A stretch of 32,147 nt of DNA from Candidatus Acidiferrales bacterium (GTDB lineage: Bacteria > Acidobacteriota > Terriglobia > Acidiferrales > UBA7541): positions 1 through 32,147 of the forward strand of contig JASHRC010000233.1 in NCBI GenBank assembly GCA_030037525.1. The letters are read 5' to 3'. The notes below the pieces were generated by a model. That model ran no database searches, was not told the DNA's origin, and saw only the letters and a list, made by a program, of their open reading frames with translations. Below, one piece after another: positions 9,933 through 19,133 of the stretch (position 1 is the stretch's first letter; the number at the start of each line of letters is the position of its first letter). Position numbers and translations under genes: made by a program.

Positions 9933-11063
9933 TTACGTCCATCCCAGGCAGAAAGCCAGCACGTAGAGACCACTAAGCGTCAAGGCCGGTCCGCCCCAGA
10001 TACAAAGCACGGATTTCCACGCCAGCGACTTGACCACTTCACGCTGGCTGCGCCAGGAAATCATGAAGGGGTTTCCCTCGGCTCCTTTGCCGAGGCAAAC
10101 CGATGGATTGGTGTCAAAGCCCGAGTTGCTCTGAGCGTCCAACGAAGGCTCGGGATCGGCTGCGGCGATGCCCGCAGAAGTTCTTGGTGAGGTGCTCGCT
10201 TGCGCTGGTGCTGCGGGTCTTTCCGCCGCAGAATTTTCGTCCATCGATACCCCCGACCACACCGAAACAGAGTTCGGTTTCCGAGTGGCCATAGCCTGAG
10301 CAACGGCAGGAATGGCGATCTCGCCGACGGTGCGATTGGAAAAGTTCACGTTCACCGCAGAGGTCAAGCCAAGCCCGCTGAACGCGCCTCCGCCGGAACC
10401 AAACAAACTCAATTTCCCACGCAGGGACGTTCCAGCTCCGACGTGCGGCACCGGAGCCCAAGTCAACGGGTCCCGATCGGCTGACAGCGTGCCGAAAACG
10501 AAGAGCGGATGATTGGGCTTGATCGCATACTCTTCCAGGCGCGTGCTGTGGTCGAAGCTGACGCCGTTGCGAGCCAGGAAACCCGCGACGTTTTCGGGAA
10601 GCACGTCGCGGTTGTGGGAAAAGAAGGACGTGTCGAACTCATCTTTGAAATTGCGTTCGATGTCGAAATCGGCCCCTTGCGGATCGATTAAAAGCTGGCC
10701 CGTGGGATCTTCCACGAAAAACGGCACGTATAGGCTTTCACTGGCGACCTGTTTCCATTCGCGATTGCGGCCGGACTGCCGCAGCTGCCAGGCCATCGCG
10801 CGATAGTAGTAGCAAGCCTCTCCGGTGATTCCGGCAGGAATTGTAGAGGGCCCCTTCGCTCTGCCGCTTATTTCGACCAATCCCATCGAAGCGCTGCGAA
10901 TCTTCGATGCCGGCGTGTTCATGATCAGCCGTTTGTACCGAAGCATCTGAAAGCCACGAATAAACAAAACCACGCCAACGACGGTCCCGATCGCAGCCGC
11001 AAATTCCAACTTGGCCGGATCGGTTCCGCGAACAGTCACAAGCGCGCTGGCGAGCAGATGCAT
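9933..11063 (-). CDS. GIDE-domain membrane protein (MUL1/E3 ligase-like domain, no RING)
   Basis: 376 residues. An N-terminal membrane helix (about 20-40) is followed by a GIDE-like domain (about 43-150). Its motifs are RLIMNTPASKIRSASMGLVE, the GEACYYYRAMAW segment and VPFFVEDPTGQLLIDPQGA. In the eukaryotic mitochondrial ligase MUL1 this domain sits before a RING finger. No cysteine-rich RING is visible here, so ligase activity is not implied. A low-complexity Ala/Pro/Ser stretch (about 280-310) precedes a C-terminal membrane segment (about 348-375). Function unknown; probably a membrane-associated partner of LemA, whose gene follows by 20 bases. The ATG start has only a distant GGGAG. Confidence 0.8.
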   Translation of the reverse strand: MHLLASALVTVRGTDPAKLEFAAAIGTVVGVVLFIRGFQMLRYKRLIMNTPASKIRSASMGLVEISGRAKGPSTIPAGITGEACYYYRAMAWQLRQSGRNREWKQVASESLYVPFFVEDPTGQLLIDPQGADFDIERNFKDEFDTSFFSHNRDVLPENVAGFLARNGVSFDHSTRLEEYAIKPNHPLFVFGTLSADRDPLTWAPVPHVGAGTSLRGKLSLFGSGGGAFSGLGLTSAVNVNFSNRTVGEIAIPAVAQAMATRKPNSVSVWSGVSMDENSAAERPAAPAQASTSPRTSAGIAAADPEPSLDAQSNSGFDTNPSVCLGKGAEGNPFMISWRSQREVVKSLAWKSVLCIWGGPALTLSGLYVLAFCLGWT

Positions 11064-11124
11064 GGTTCTATTCTGGCTCCCGGGAAGACTCTGGTACTGA
11101 GTTTAAGGGAAGTCCGCGGGTGCC

Positions 11125-11154
11125 AAAATGGGCGCGGCAGGGTATGGTTGTCAA
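11125..11154 (-). promoter_or_regulatory. Possible promoter of the GIDE-lemA pair
   Basis: Minus-strand TTGACA at 11154-11149 is a perfect -35 consensus. A poor -10-like CATTTT lies 18 bases on (11130-11125), about 60 bases before the GIDE ATG. It sits in the 114-base gap after the lptFG stop. Confidence 0.3.
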
Positions 11155-11177
11155 AGGCATAACAGGGAAGGCTCCGA

Positions 11178-13553
11178 TCAGGTGGGCATTCGGAAAATGA
11201 AGTAGATGGCCAGAAAACCGAAAATCGCGTCCGGCGCCCAACCGGCAATCAACGGCGGCAGCTGTCCCACCGAGCCCATCGCTTCAAACAGTGCCGCCGC
11301 AGACCAATAGGCGATTCCGACTCCAACCGCCAAGGCCAAACCTCCGATTGCACCTCGCGTGCCGACCAAAAACGCAAATGGCGCACTCAGGAATACGATC
11401 ACCGCGGCGATCAGCGGAAAGGCGAACTTCCTGTGCCACTGCACCGAGAGGCGCGCGGTATCGAAACCAGCTTGGCGCAGGCTGGCGATGTATTCACCGA
11501 GCTGGCGCCAGTTCATCTGGTAGTACTGACGAACCTCGCGCCGGAAGTAGCCGGGCGGTTCGGTCAATTCGGGAAGCGAGGTGGCGGTGAATGGCTGGTA
11601 CCGGGTGATGTGGCCGTCGCTATCGAAGTCGCGGACCCAGCCTCCTTCCAGCACCCAGGCATTTTCGGTTGGCTCCCAGACGGCGCGCGCGGCATATACG
11701 CGGCGGCGAATCAGAAAAGTTGCGGGATCGAGTTCGAACACATTCAAGCCGCCAAAGAAGCGTCGATCAGGATCGAAAAACTCGTAGTTATAAATCTTGC
11801 TGTTTTGGCCAAAGATCCACTGTCGAGCGGGTTCGATATAAGTCTGCGCGGGTCGGCCTTTGATCTGGTTCCGCAGCGCGTCCTGACGCTGATTCGCGTA
11901 GGGGAGAAAGGTATCGTCAAGCAGGAACATGCCCGCTGACACCAGGCAGCCTGCGAGCATCAGAGGCATCACTACACGGTACAAGCTGATCCCGCTGGCC
12001 TTGAGCGCGACGACTTCGTTGTTCTTGGCCAGGATCGCAAGAGTGACCAGCGTGGCCACGAGCGTGGCGAGCGGCGCCAACTGGTACACCATCAGCGGGA
12101 TGAGATACCGGAAATAGCTGAGCACGGTGGCTGCGGCAATGTGATTGCGGGCGATGTCGGCAAGCAAGTCAAACAGTGTGAAGGCATCAAAAATCAAGAC
12201 GAAGCCCGTAAGCAGGACCAGAAAAAAGTAGAAGAACTGCTTGAGAAGGTAGACGTCAAGAAGCATGGGGAAGGCCATGGTCCTGCCGATTTGCAGGGCT
12301 TGGCGAATCCGAGTAGGGGACAATACCGCCAGACGCGCTCCGTTCGTTTCGAGCGGGGTCGCACTCTCTGGGGCGGATCGGCGTTTCGACCACCACGATT
12401 CGATCCATTCCAGAATCCGATTCGGCCTGCGAATGTTTTCGACACGGCGGAAAAAAAACAGTCCCACCATGGCACCGATGATATTCGCCCCCCAGACTCC
12501 GACCCAAGGCAGGATGCGGCCTTGCACGGCGAAGTGGTCGCCAGAGACAAACAGGAAGTAGTAGCCGCCGATAAGAACAAGGGCCAGGACCAGACCGGCG
12601 GCGCGTCCGCCGCGGCGGGGACGCACCCCGATGGGCACACCGAGCAGCGCAAAAACCAGGCATGCGGCTGGAAACGCCATGCGCCGCTGCAGCTCGACGT
12701 GAGCGTCTCGCCATTGATTGCTGTGAATTGCAATCAGCGCGCTGACGCTTTGCTCGGCAGGCGGCGTGATGTCAACTCGCTCGGGAGCGGCCATCGCGGA
12801 AACGTCCACGGGAATATCGGTCTCGCCGAACGTCGTGACGTTGTACTGCGAGGGGAAGTGTGGGTCATATTCGTGAGTGTCTCCAACGCCCAGGTGAATA
12901 TCGATTTGCCCCCGAGCGGGCCCGGCGATCACCGCGGCATCTTCGGCGGTTGTTACCGCGGACGCCTCGGCCCGGTTGGGCGAGCCGGCCCCGATTAGGC
13001 CCGATGCGTTAGGGCCGCTCGAGGCCAGAAAAACGCCGCGCCACCGCGTGGCTGCGGCTTCCACGTCTTGCACGTATAATACGAACCGGGGAAAGCGCTC
13101 ATCAAAGACGCGTGGTTCGACCGAGAATCGCGCCTGCGAGGAAAGTAATTGAACTTCAAGCCGACGCACTGTGCGCAGCGAGGCCGGGCTGAGCCAGAAG
13201 GTGGTGAGCAGCGTGCCGGCCGAAGCCGCCACCGCTACGACGCCAATCGGCACGAGCAACCGCCGCAGGCTGACGCCCGAGGCATGTAGGGCGACGATTT
13301 CGCTGTCGGCGGACAAACGTCCCAGGCCGATCAGAACGCCTACAAGCACCGCCATCGGAAGGGTGAAGCCAAGAACGGGGGGGAGCGCACAAACAAACAG
13401 CAATGCCACGCTCCCCGTGCTGCCTGCGTGGCGAACGATCAATTCCATCAGCTGAACGAGCCGCGGCACGAAGAAAACGAAGGTGAAGACCACCAGACCA
13501 AGGGCGGCATGGGAGACCACTTCGCGGGCAACGTATCGATCAAGCAGGCGCAT
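11178..13553 (-). CDS. LptF-LptG fusion, LPS export permease in one chain
   Basis: 791-residue protein made of two complete YjgP/YjgQ (LptF/LptG) halves. In other bacteria these are separate permease subunits of the LptB2FG transporter, which lifts LPS from the inner membrane to the LptC/A bridge. Half one (about 1-390) has membrane helices, a periplasmic jellyroll and three more helices. Half two starts near FPMLLDVYLLKQ (about 430) and repeats that layout. Each half has the coupling-helix motif that meets LptB: SEIVALHASGVSLRRL (84-99) and NEVVALKASGISLYRV (from 512). The linker (about 395-428) is polar and looks flexible. No lptA, B or C is in the window. A TAGAAT box lies 15 bases before the ATG and no Shine-Dalgarno is visible. 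Confidence 0.93.
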   Translation of the reverse strand: MRLLDRYVAREVVSHAALGLVVFTFVFFVPRLVQLMELIVRHAGSTGSVALLFVCALPPVLGFTLPMAVLVGVLIGLGRLSADSEIVALHASGVSLRRLLVPIGVVAVAASAGTLLTTFWLSPASLRTVRRLEVQLLSSQARFSVEPRVFDERFPRFVLYVQDVEAAATRWRGVFLASSGPNASGLIGAGSPNRAEASAVTTAEDAAVIAGPARGQIDIHLGVGDTHEYDPHFPSQYNVTTFGETDIPVDVSAMAAPERVDITPPAEQSVSALIAIHSNQWRDAHVELQRRMAFPAACLVFALLGVPIGVRPRRGGRAAGLVLALVLIGGYYFLFVSGDHFAVQGRILPWVGVWGANIIGAMVGLFFFRRVENIRRPNRILEWIESWWSKRRSAPESATPLETNGARLAVLSPTRIRQALQIGRTMAFPMLLDVYLLKQFFYFFLVLLTGFVLIFDAFTLFDLLADIARNHIAAATVLSYFRYLIPLMVYQLAPLATLVATLVTLAILAKNNEVVALKASGISLYRVVMPLMLAGCLVSAGMFLLDDTFLPYANQRQDALRNQIKGRPAQTYIEPARQWIFGQNSKIYNYEFFDPDRRFFGGLNVFELDPATFLIRRRVYAARAVWEPTENAWVLEGGWVRDFDSDGHITRYQPFTATSLPELTEPPGYFRREVRQYYQMNWRQLGEYIASLRQAGFDTARLSVQWHRKFAFPLIAAVIVFLSAPFAFLVGTRGAIGGLALAVGVGIAYWSAAALFEAMGSVGQLPPLIAGWAPDAIFGFLAIYFIFRMPT

Positions 13554-13554
13554 G

Positions 13555-13574
13555 CGAGCGCGCTCGACATTCTA
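13555..13574 (-). promoter_or_regulatory. Extended -10 and palindrome before lptFG
   Basis: Minus-strand TGCTAGAAT places an extended -10 (TAGAAT at 13574-13569) 15 bases before the lptFG ATG. Between box and start lies a perfect 12-base palindrome (CGAGCGCGCTCG, 13555-13566). Only 38 bases separate lptFG from the divergent GH57 gene, so any factor bound here would sit over the 5' ends of both. Confidence 0.4.
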
Positions 13575-13591
13575 GCACTGGGAGCCGTGGA

Positions 13592-15796
13592 TTGAGCCGC
13601 GTAAACCTCGTCATTTTATGGCACATGCATCAGCCGCAATACCGCGATCCCACTACGGGCCGCTACCTACTGCCTTGGACGCGTCTCCATGCGCTAAAAG
13701 ACTACTGGGGAATGGTGAAAACTCTGCAGGAGTTTCCGGGGATCCACGCGACCTTTAATGTTGTGCCGTCGCTGGCTGAGCAAATTCAGGAATACGCGAG
13801 CGGACAGTTTCAAGAGAGTTGGTTCGAGATCGCGTTTACTCCCGCAGAAAAACTTGGCCCCGATGCCAAGCGGGAAGCCATCGAACGTGCCTTTCAAGTG
13901 AACGAGAATTTCCTGCGGCGCTGGCCGCGTTTCGGAGAGCTCGCTTCTCAGGTGCGTTCGGGCGGTGCAGAGGCCTCGGTGGCCCAATGGAGCACCCGGG
14001 ACTGGCGTGATTTGCAGGTGCTCTCGCAGCTGGCTTGGATGGATGAGGAGTATCTCAGCGCGGATCCGTCGCTCAAAGCCTTGTCCAATCGGGCAGAAGG
14101 CTTCACCGAAGAAGACAAAGCCTTGCTGAAAGACAAACAGCGGGAGCTCTTGGCCGCCGTTCTGCCGGAGTACCGCCTGGCTGCGGCCCGCGGGCAAATC
14201 GAGATCTCCACGACCCCCTACTACCACCCCATTCTGCCTCTGCTCTGTGACACGGATATCGCGCGCGTTTCCAATCCGCACACGCCTGTCCCGCAGCCTC
14301 CCTTTCGATACCCCGAGGATGCCCGGGAGCAACTGGTCCGCGCCAGGCAGTTCCACCAGCGACTGTTCGGACAGCCGCCCGCAGGTTTCTGGCCCTCGGA
14401 AGGCTCCGTCTCAGAGGAAGCATTGCAGATTGCCGCGGACCTGGGCTTCCGGTGGTTTGCAACCGACGAGGGGGTGCTGGGACGCACCCGGAACGTGGGA
14501 TTCTGGCGCGACGCCTCGGGCTATCCGGAGAACGGGCGGGATTTGTACAAGCCGTGGCGGGTGAAGTGCGGGGCGCGAGAAATGTACGGTCTTTTCCGCG
14601 ATCATTACCTCTCCGACCTGGTGGGCTTTGTCTATAGCCGCATGAGCGCAGAAGCGGCTGCGGAAGACCTGCACAGGCGCCTTCGCGGAATTGGAGAGCG
14701 CGCCAACGGCGAGATCGCAACGGTGAGTCTGATTCTGGACGGCGAAAACGCGTGGGAATACTACCCGGAAAACGGGAGAGAGTTTCTACGTAACTTCTAC
14801 GGGCGCATCGAACGCGATCCGGAGATTTGCCCGCTCACTGTCAGCGAGGCCATCCAGGCAGCGGCCGATGCCCCCTTGCTCGAGACGATTTTCCCAGCTT
14901 CGTGGATCAATGCCAATTTTGACGTTTGGATCGGGCACGCCGAAGACGTGCGCGCCTGGGAATTGCTGCGCGACGCCAGGGACGCGTTCGAGCGCGCCAA
15001 GAAAAGCCAGGTGCACGGGGGGATATCCAGGCTCGACGAAGCCACCTTTGTGGGACAGCGCGTGTACGACGCGGTGCTGGCAGCCGAAGGCAGCGACTGG
15101 TGCTGGTGGTTTGGACCCGAACATGGTTCGGCAAACGATGCGGAGTTCGATGCGCTCTATCGACGGCATCTCACGGAAATCTATAATGCGCTCGGCGAAC
15201 CCGCACCCGCCGCTCTTTCGCTTCCGATCAAACGCGCGCCGGAGCGTGGGCGCCGCGAACCGCCCTCGGCCTATCTAAACGTAATGGTCGACGGACGGGA
15301 GAGCACCTATTTCGAATGGCTGGGCGCAGGACTGTTTGCCACCGATCGCCGCAGCGGCACCATGCATGGTCGGCGCAGCGTGCTCGGCGAGCTCTACTAC
15401 GGCTTTGGTCCCAAGCATTTCTGGCTGTGTGTCGATCCGCTCCCGGAAGCGGTCGACGAACTGGGGGACTTTCAGGTTCGTATCGCCATGTGGGACTCGC
15501 GAGAAACACGCGTCACGCTCGGGGTCCACGACGGAAAGCTCCGCGAGTGCGTGGTCGAAAACGCCGGCCTTTGTTTGTTGCGCCCGGAAACATTCCTCTC
15601 TGCCGCGTACGGCAACATCCTGGAAGTGGGTATCTCGCGGGAGCTTTTCGATTTGACGGGCCGCAAGGGTTTACTCCTGAATGTAGCGATCTGGCAGGCA
15701 GGTTTGCCGGTCGATGTCCTGCCGCTGGAAGGAATGCTCGAAGTGGCGCTCGGCGAAGAGAACTTCGCTTGGCCCTCCGATCAACCTTCCTCTTGA
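13592..15796 (+). CDS. Glycoside hydrolase family 57 protein
   Basis: 734-residue GH57 enzyme; the family includes alpha-amylases, 4-alpha-glucanotransferases and branching enzymes acting on alpha-glucans such as glycogen. The first GH57 motif HMHQP is at 11-15. GFWPSEGSVS places the expected nucleophile at Glu270, and WFATDEG places the expected acid/base at Asp292. DGENAWEYYPENG lies near 395. No signal peptide, so probably cytoplasmic. The start is TTG at 13592: GGGAG sits 7 bases upstream and the motif-rich N-terminus begins at once; no ATG is available before motif 1. The C-terminal third (beyond about 560) looks like a beta-rich accessory domain. Exact specificity cannot be read. Divergent from lptFG. 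Confidence 0.92.
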   Translation: MSRVNLVILWHMHQPQYRDPTTGRYLLPWTRLHALKDYWGMVKTLQEFPGIHATFNVVPSLAEQIQEYASGQFQESWFEIAFTPAEKLGPDAKREAIERAFQVNENFLRRWPRFGELASQVRSGGAEASVAQWSTRDWRDLQVLSQLAWMDEEYLSADPSLKALSNRAEGFTEEDKALLKDKQRELLAAVLPEYRLAAARGQIEISTTPYYHPILPLLCDTDIARVSNPHTPVPQPPFRYPEDAREQLVRARQFHQRLFGQPPAGFWPSEGSVSEEALQIAADLGFRWFATDEGVLGRTRNVGFWRDASGYPENGRDLYKPWRVKCGAREMYGLFRDHYLSDLVGFVYSRMSAEAAAEDLHRRLRGIGERANGEIATVSLILDGENAWEYYPENGREFLRNFYGRIERDPEICPLTVSEAIQAAADAPLLETIFPASWINANFDVWIGHAEDVRAWELLRDARDAFERAKKSQVHGGISRLDEATFVGQRVYDAVLAAEGSDWCWWFGPEHGSANDAEFDALYRRHLTEIYNALGEPAPAALSLPIKRAPERGRREPPSAYLNVMVDGRESTYFEWLGAGLFATDRRSGTMHGRRSVLGELYYGFGPKHFWLCVDPLPEAVDELGDFQVRIAMWDSRETRVTLGVHDGKLRECVVENAGLCLLRPETFLSAAYGNILEVGISRELFDLTGRKGLLLNVAIWQAGLPVDVLPLEGMLEVALGEENFAWPSDQPSS

Positions 15797-15862
15797 GGCA
15801 GCGACAGGCGGTTCTGCACAGGGATCGTTCCGTCGCCTGCTCTTTGACGACTCCGAGCCGAC

Positions 15863-16984
15863 TTAGAACATTTTGATCGCCAGATCGCGAGGGTGAGATC
15901 CGGTCGGGATTAAGGTGATCAGGCTCGAGGTTTTGGCACGAATGAGCGCGATCTGATCGGAAGCCGGATCGACAACCACCAGCATATCGCCGCCGGGAGT
16001 CAGTTGAGCCGCATGCGGAGCCTGCCCTGCAGAAATCGGCGAACCGGTTTTGCGCGCGTCAATGGCGACAGGGATCACCTTTCCCGTGGCGGAGTCGGAA
16101 ACATAGAGAGTCCCGGTTGCGGGGTCTAGCGCCGCCGACGTGGGAGACATCCCCAACAGCAGGAAATCACCTACTTCGTCGGTCTGGGTGTTGACGATGA
16201 GCAAACCATGGGCCGTCGCTGACGGTATATAGAGTTCTCCTCCGTCAGGCTTGAGCAGAAGTGCGTTGGGTTTTCCATCCAGGGCAAGGTCTGTGAGCAG
16301 CACGCCCCGCCGTAGCTCAATCACGGAAAGTTCGTCATTTGCGCGGGAGGAAACGAACGCTTTCGAGCTATCCGGCAGAATGGCGATCTCGTCCGGATCC
16401 GCCGCCACGGGAATCACCGCTCGCGTGGCCAGGGTGGCGGCATCGAGAACGGATACCGTCGCATCATCGCGATTGGAAACGACCAAAAGCGCGCCATTGG
16501 GGGAAACGCGCAAAATCCCGGGTCGGTGGCCGACTTTGCTTCGCCCAACCACCTGACGCGTGCCGCAGTCGATAGCGAAGACGGCGTTGGAGCCGGAGGC
16601 AGCAACGTACGCTCGTTTGCCGTCCGGCGAGAAATCGATCGCATCAGGGGACGCGCCTACGGGAATCCGCGCGACGATCTGATTGGAGAGAGCGTCCAGC
16701 ACCCAAGCGTATCCGCCGCTCGAGCTCACTCCCCAAATCTCTTTGCGCGAAGGGTGTGCGCGCACACCGCTCGGGTCCCCACCAACGGGAATCGTGGCAG
16801 CCGGAGCAAGCTTCACCAGATCGATCGCGCTCAGAGTGCCGTCGCTCGTATTGGCGACATAGGCGACAAGATGGAGGCCTGGTCGCAGGTACAACGGCCG
16901 AATTTCGACCGCTGCTTCCCGGATCGCCAGTGCGCTCAGAATCACAACGAGAACCAGCAGGCGATAATTGACGCGAATTTTCAA
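15863..16984 (-). CDS. YVTN-type beta-propeller repeat protein, exported or membrane-anchored
   Basis: 373 residues. A hydrophobic N-terminal helix (about 6-22) acts as signal peptide or anchor. It is followed by about seven repeats of the YVTN/NHL-like propeller, for example [36 protein letters not shown] and [21 protein letters not shown]. Such propellers usually bind partners or act extracytoplasmically; no catalytic residues can be named. The frame is open into aroF upstream but has no ATG. I chose TTG at 16984 because it overlaps the aroF TGA (TTGA) and puts the signal sequence at the N-terminus. There is no clear Shine-Dalgarno, so translation would depend on reinitiation after aroF. 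Function unknown. Confidence 0.85.
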   Translation of the reverse strand: MKIRVNYRLLVLVVILSALAIREAAVEIRPLYLRPGLHLVAYVANTSDGTLSAIDLVKLAPAATIPVGGDPSGVRAHPSRKEIWGVSSSGGYAWVLDALSNQIVARIPVGASPDAIDFSPDGKRAYVAASGSNAVFAIDCGTRQVVGRSKVGHRPGILRVSPNGALLVVSNRDDATVSVLDAATLATRAVIPVAADPDEIAILPDSSKAFVSSRANDELSVIELRRGVLLTDLALDGKPNALLLKPDGGELYIPSATAHGLLIVNTQTDEVGDFLLLGMSPTSAALDPATGTLYVSDSATGKVIPVAIDARKTGSPISAGQAPHAAQLTPGGDMLVVVDPASDQIALIRAKTSSLITLIPTGSHPRDLAIKMF

Positions 16985-18009
16985 TTGAGTGTGCGACCGA
17001 GCACCGCTGCGATCGCGCCAGTCTCGCGGACCAGCTGTTCGAATTCTTCCGGCAGGATGGATTGCGGGCCATCGGAAAGAGCCCGTGCCGGGTCGTTGTG
17101 CACCTCGACCAAAATGCCGTCGGCACCAACGGCGACAGCAGCTCTCGAAAGAGGGAGCACTTTGTTGCGCCGCCCGGTGCCATGCGAAGGATCGACCACA
17201 ATGGGCAAATGGCTGAGCCGTTGCGCGGCGGGAATGACACTTAAATCGAGGGTGTTGCGCGTGTGGTCCGCAAAAGTGCGGACGCCGCGCTCGCACAAAA
17301 TCACCTGGTAATTGCCTTCGGAGAGGACATATTCGGCCGCCATGAGGAACTCATCGAGCGTCGCGGACATTCCGCGCTTCAGCAGCACTGGCTTGAGGGC
17401 CCGTCCGGCGCGTTTCAGTAGCGAGAAGTTCTGCATATTGCGCGCGCCGATCTGGATCACATCAGCGTAGTTTTCGACAAGGTCAAGCGATTCATTGTCA
17501 ATCGCCTCGGTCACGATCCCCAGACCAAAGGTGTCTCGTACCTCGGCCAGAATTTTCAGTCCAGCTTCGCGCAGACCCTGAAAGCTGTAGGGGGAGGTGC
17601 GCGGTTTGTATGCACCGCCGCGGAAAAGCCGCGCCCCCGCGGCTTTGACACGCTCGGCAATTGCGAACGCCTGCTCGCGGGTCTCGACCGCGCACGGCCC
17701 GGCGATGACCGCCACGGCTCGATCTCCCAACGTCACCTCTCCGCACGGCGTGGGTATACGCACTACCGTATTTTCCTGTTTTGCTTCGCGGCTCACGAGT
17801 TTGTAGGGCTTGCTGACCGGAATGCACTCGGCCACTCCCGGCATCGATTCGAGCGCGCCGGTGTCCACCTCGCCCCGATTGCCGGTGATCCCGATTGCGG
17901 TGCGCGCCACCCCGGGAATCGGGTGCGCACGCAGTCCCAGCGACTCGATGCACTCGCAAACGGCGCGCACCTGCTCTTCTGTCGCGTGGGATTGCATGAC
18001 GACGAGCAT
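16981..18009 (-). CDS. aroF: 3-deoxy-7-phosphoheptulonate (DAHP) synthase, type I-beta with N-terminal regulatory domain
   Basis: 342-residue DAHP synthase, the first step of the shikimate pathway (PEP + erythrose 4-phosphate). It resembles the Thermotoga maritima type. A ferredoxin-like/ACT-like regulatory domain (about 1-70, beginning [14 protein letters not shown]) precedes the barrel. Barrel motifs: AGPCAVE (catalytic metal Cys), [39 protein letters not shown] and [10 protein letters not shown]. The regulatory domain suggests feedback control by an aromatic amino acid. The frame opens at 18060, but the ATG at 18009 matches the family N-terminus and a promoter-like pair overlaps the extra stretch. 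The propeller gene is coupled downstream. Confidence 0.95.
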   Translation of the reverse strand: MLVVMQSHATEEQVRAVCECIESLGLRAHPIPGVARTAIGITGNRGEVDTGALESMPGVAECIPVSKPYKLVSREAKQENTVVRIPTPCGEVTLGDRAVAVIAGPCAVETREQAFAIAERVKAAGARLFRGGAYKPRTSPYSFQGLREAGLKILAEVRDTFGLGIVTEAIDNESLDLVENYADVIQIGARNMQNFSLLKRAGRALKPVLLKRGMSATLDEFLMAAEYVLSEGNYQVILCERGVRTFADHTRNTLDLSVIPAAQRLSHLPIVVDPSHGTGRRNKVLPLSRAAVAVGADGILVEVHNDPARALSDGPQSILPEEFEQLVRETGAIAAVLGRTLN

Positions 18010-18041
18010 GGAAGGCCCCCGATCGGCTGCTGGATAGAGGA

Positions 18042-18071
18042 AGTTTAGCGCAGCGGCCATGCGGGGCGCAA
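18042..18071 (-). promoter_or_regulatory. Possible promoter of the DAHP synthase gene
   Basis: Minus-strand TTGCGC (18071-18066) and TAAACT (18047-18042) with an 18-base spacer. Transcription would begin about 25 bases before the ATG at 18009, which argues against the longer reading from 18060. Confidence 0.35.
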
Positions 18072-18179
18072 AACAACGCCCTGGGCCTCCAGGAGGGAGC
18101 CGGACGTGGTTCTGCTTGCCTGCCGCAGAGGGAACAACAGTCTGTTAGCGTCGGAGTCGTGTCACCAGGCCGGATTCAC

Positions 18180-18319
18180 TCATCTCGCCTTACTTCCTGC
18201 TACTTTGCCTGGATCTGCCGCATTGTCCTCGGGCGGGAGTGTGTCCAGCAAGTCCACGCCGCACTCGTTGCATTTGGTGAAGCGGGGCGAAATTCGTAAC
18301 GGCAAACAGGGCAGAACAT
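18180..18319 (-). pseudogene. Frameshifted small zinc-ribbon protein gene
   Basis: From ATG 18319 the minus strand reads MFCPVCRYEFRP. After a one-base slip it continues RFTKCNECGVDLLDTLPPED to a stop at 18180. Together the two frames rebuild a CPxC...CxxCG zinc ribbon of about 46 residues. The span is 140 bases, one short of a multiple of three, which fits loss of a single base near 18283 (or a sequencing error). It starts 10 bases after the stop of the DUF2846-like gene, as if cotranscribed. Function unknown. Confidence 0.5.
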
Positions 18320-18329
18320 CAAGAGGAGC

Positions 18330-18884
18330 TCACTTCTTTGGATGGGATGAACTGAAGGAGAATGTATTTACCAAAACCTGCGCTTCGTCGCTGTCGAGAG
18401 GTTCCAAGACAACCTCAGCTTCTGATATAACGTCGCCTTTGCCGAAAGGATTATCGGTTTTCGTGACATCACGCGCACGAAAATAGTATGACTTACCGGC
18501 TTCCGCAATCAAATGGGCAGCGGCGGTGGTTCGCATAGGCGGGAAACTAAGCTTAATCATCGGTTCCCAACTGGCGCAAATATGATGCTCGCCAGGGTCA
18601 ACAGATGTGAAAAAGTATGAGTTGGCATGGGTGGCGCCAACCCAAGTTCCGTCTATCCCGAACCTCGTGGTTGGCCTAGGCTTGGAATTGAAATTCACAT
18701 CGTCTTGGAGGAAAAACACCAAACTCTTTCCGGGTTCCGGAGTGGGCATATTGTTCTGTGCCTTCTCCGTCTTCACGTCGAATTTGACATTCGCTGGGCC
18801 GCAGCCCGACGCTGACTGGGCTATTGAATTCGATGACAAGAGTGTTGATGTCGCGAAAAGAAGGATGGCAATCGTGAGCCGCAT
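18330..18884 (-). CDS. Exported DUF2846-like protein of unknown function
   Basis: 184 residues with an N-terminal signal peptide (about 1-23, cut near SIAQS-AS). The mature part resembles DUF2846-type proteins: KSLVFFLQDD, FGIDGTWVGATHANSYFFTSVDPGEHHICASWE and AEAGKSYYFRARDV. These proteins are often lipoproteins, but here no lipobox cysteine follows the signal, so a soluble periplasmic protein is more likely. GAGG lies 6 bases before the ATG. The frame is intact although both neighbours (zinc ribbon and SIR2-like) are broken. I cannot name a function. Confidence 0.75.
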   Translation of the reverse strand: MRLTIAILLFATSTLLSSNSIAQSASGCGPANVKFDVKTEKAQNNMPTPEPGKSLVFFLQDDVNFNSKPRPTTRFGIDGTWVGATHANSYFFTSVDPGEHHICASWEPMIKLSFPPMRTTAAAHLIAEAGKSYYFRARDVTKTDNPFGKGDVISEAEVVLEPLDSDEAQVLVNTFSFSSSHPKK

Positions 18885-19133
18885 GTCTTGCCTCAGCAGG
18901 GCCAGAAGATATTCTCCTATGCGATGCGCAAGACAGCGCGATAGTTACACCGATGGTCATGCAAGTTCGATGACGAGGGCAGGGTTGCCTCCGAGAAGCA
19001 GTTCAAGGCGTCTTGCCAAAACGTTAACTTCATATGGCTGAAAGCCGCCCCCCTGCGGATGTTGGCACCCCCGTCCCACGATCGTGTAGGCCGATTCCCA
19101 CAGCTGCTGGGGGTGGCTAGACGAGGGTCCGGG

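Noticed and set aside
12141-12998. 285-codon plus-strand open frame inside lptFG
   Set aside because: Antisense shadow; the minus strand encodes clear membrane permease sequence over the whole stretch.
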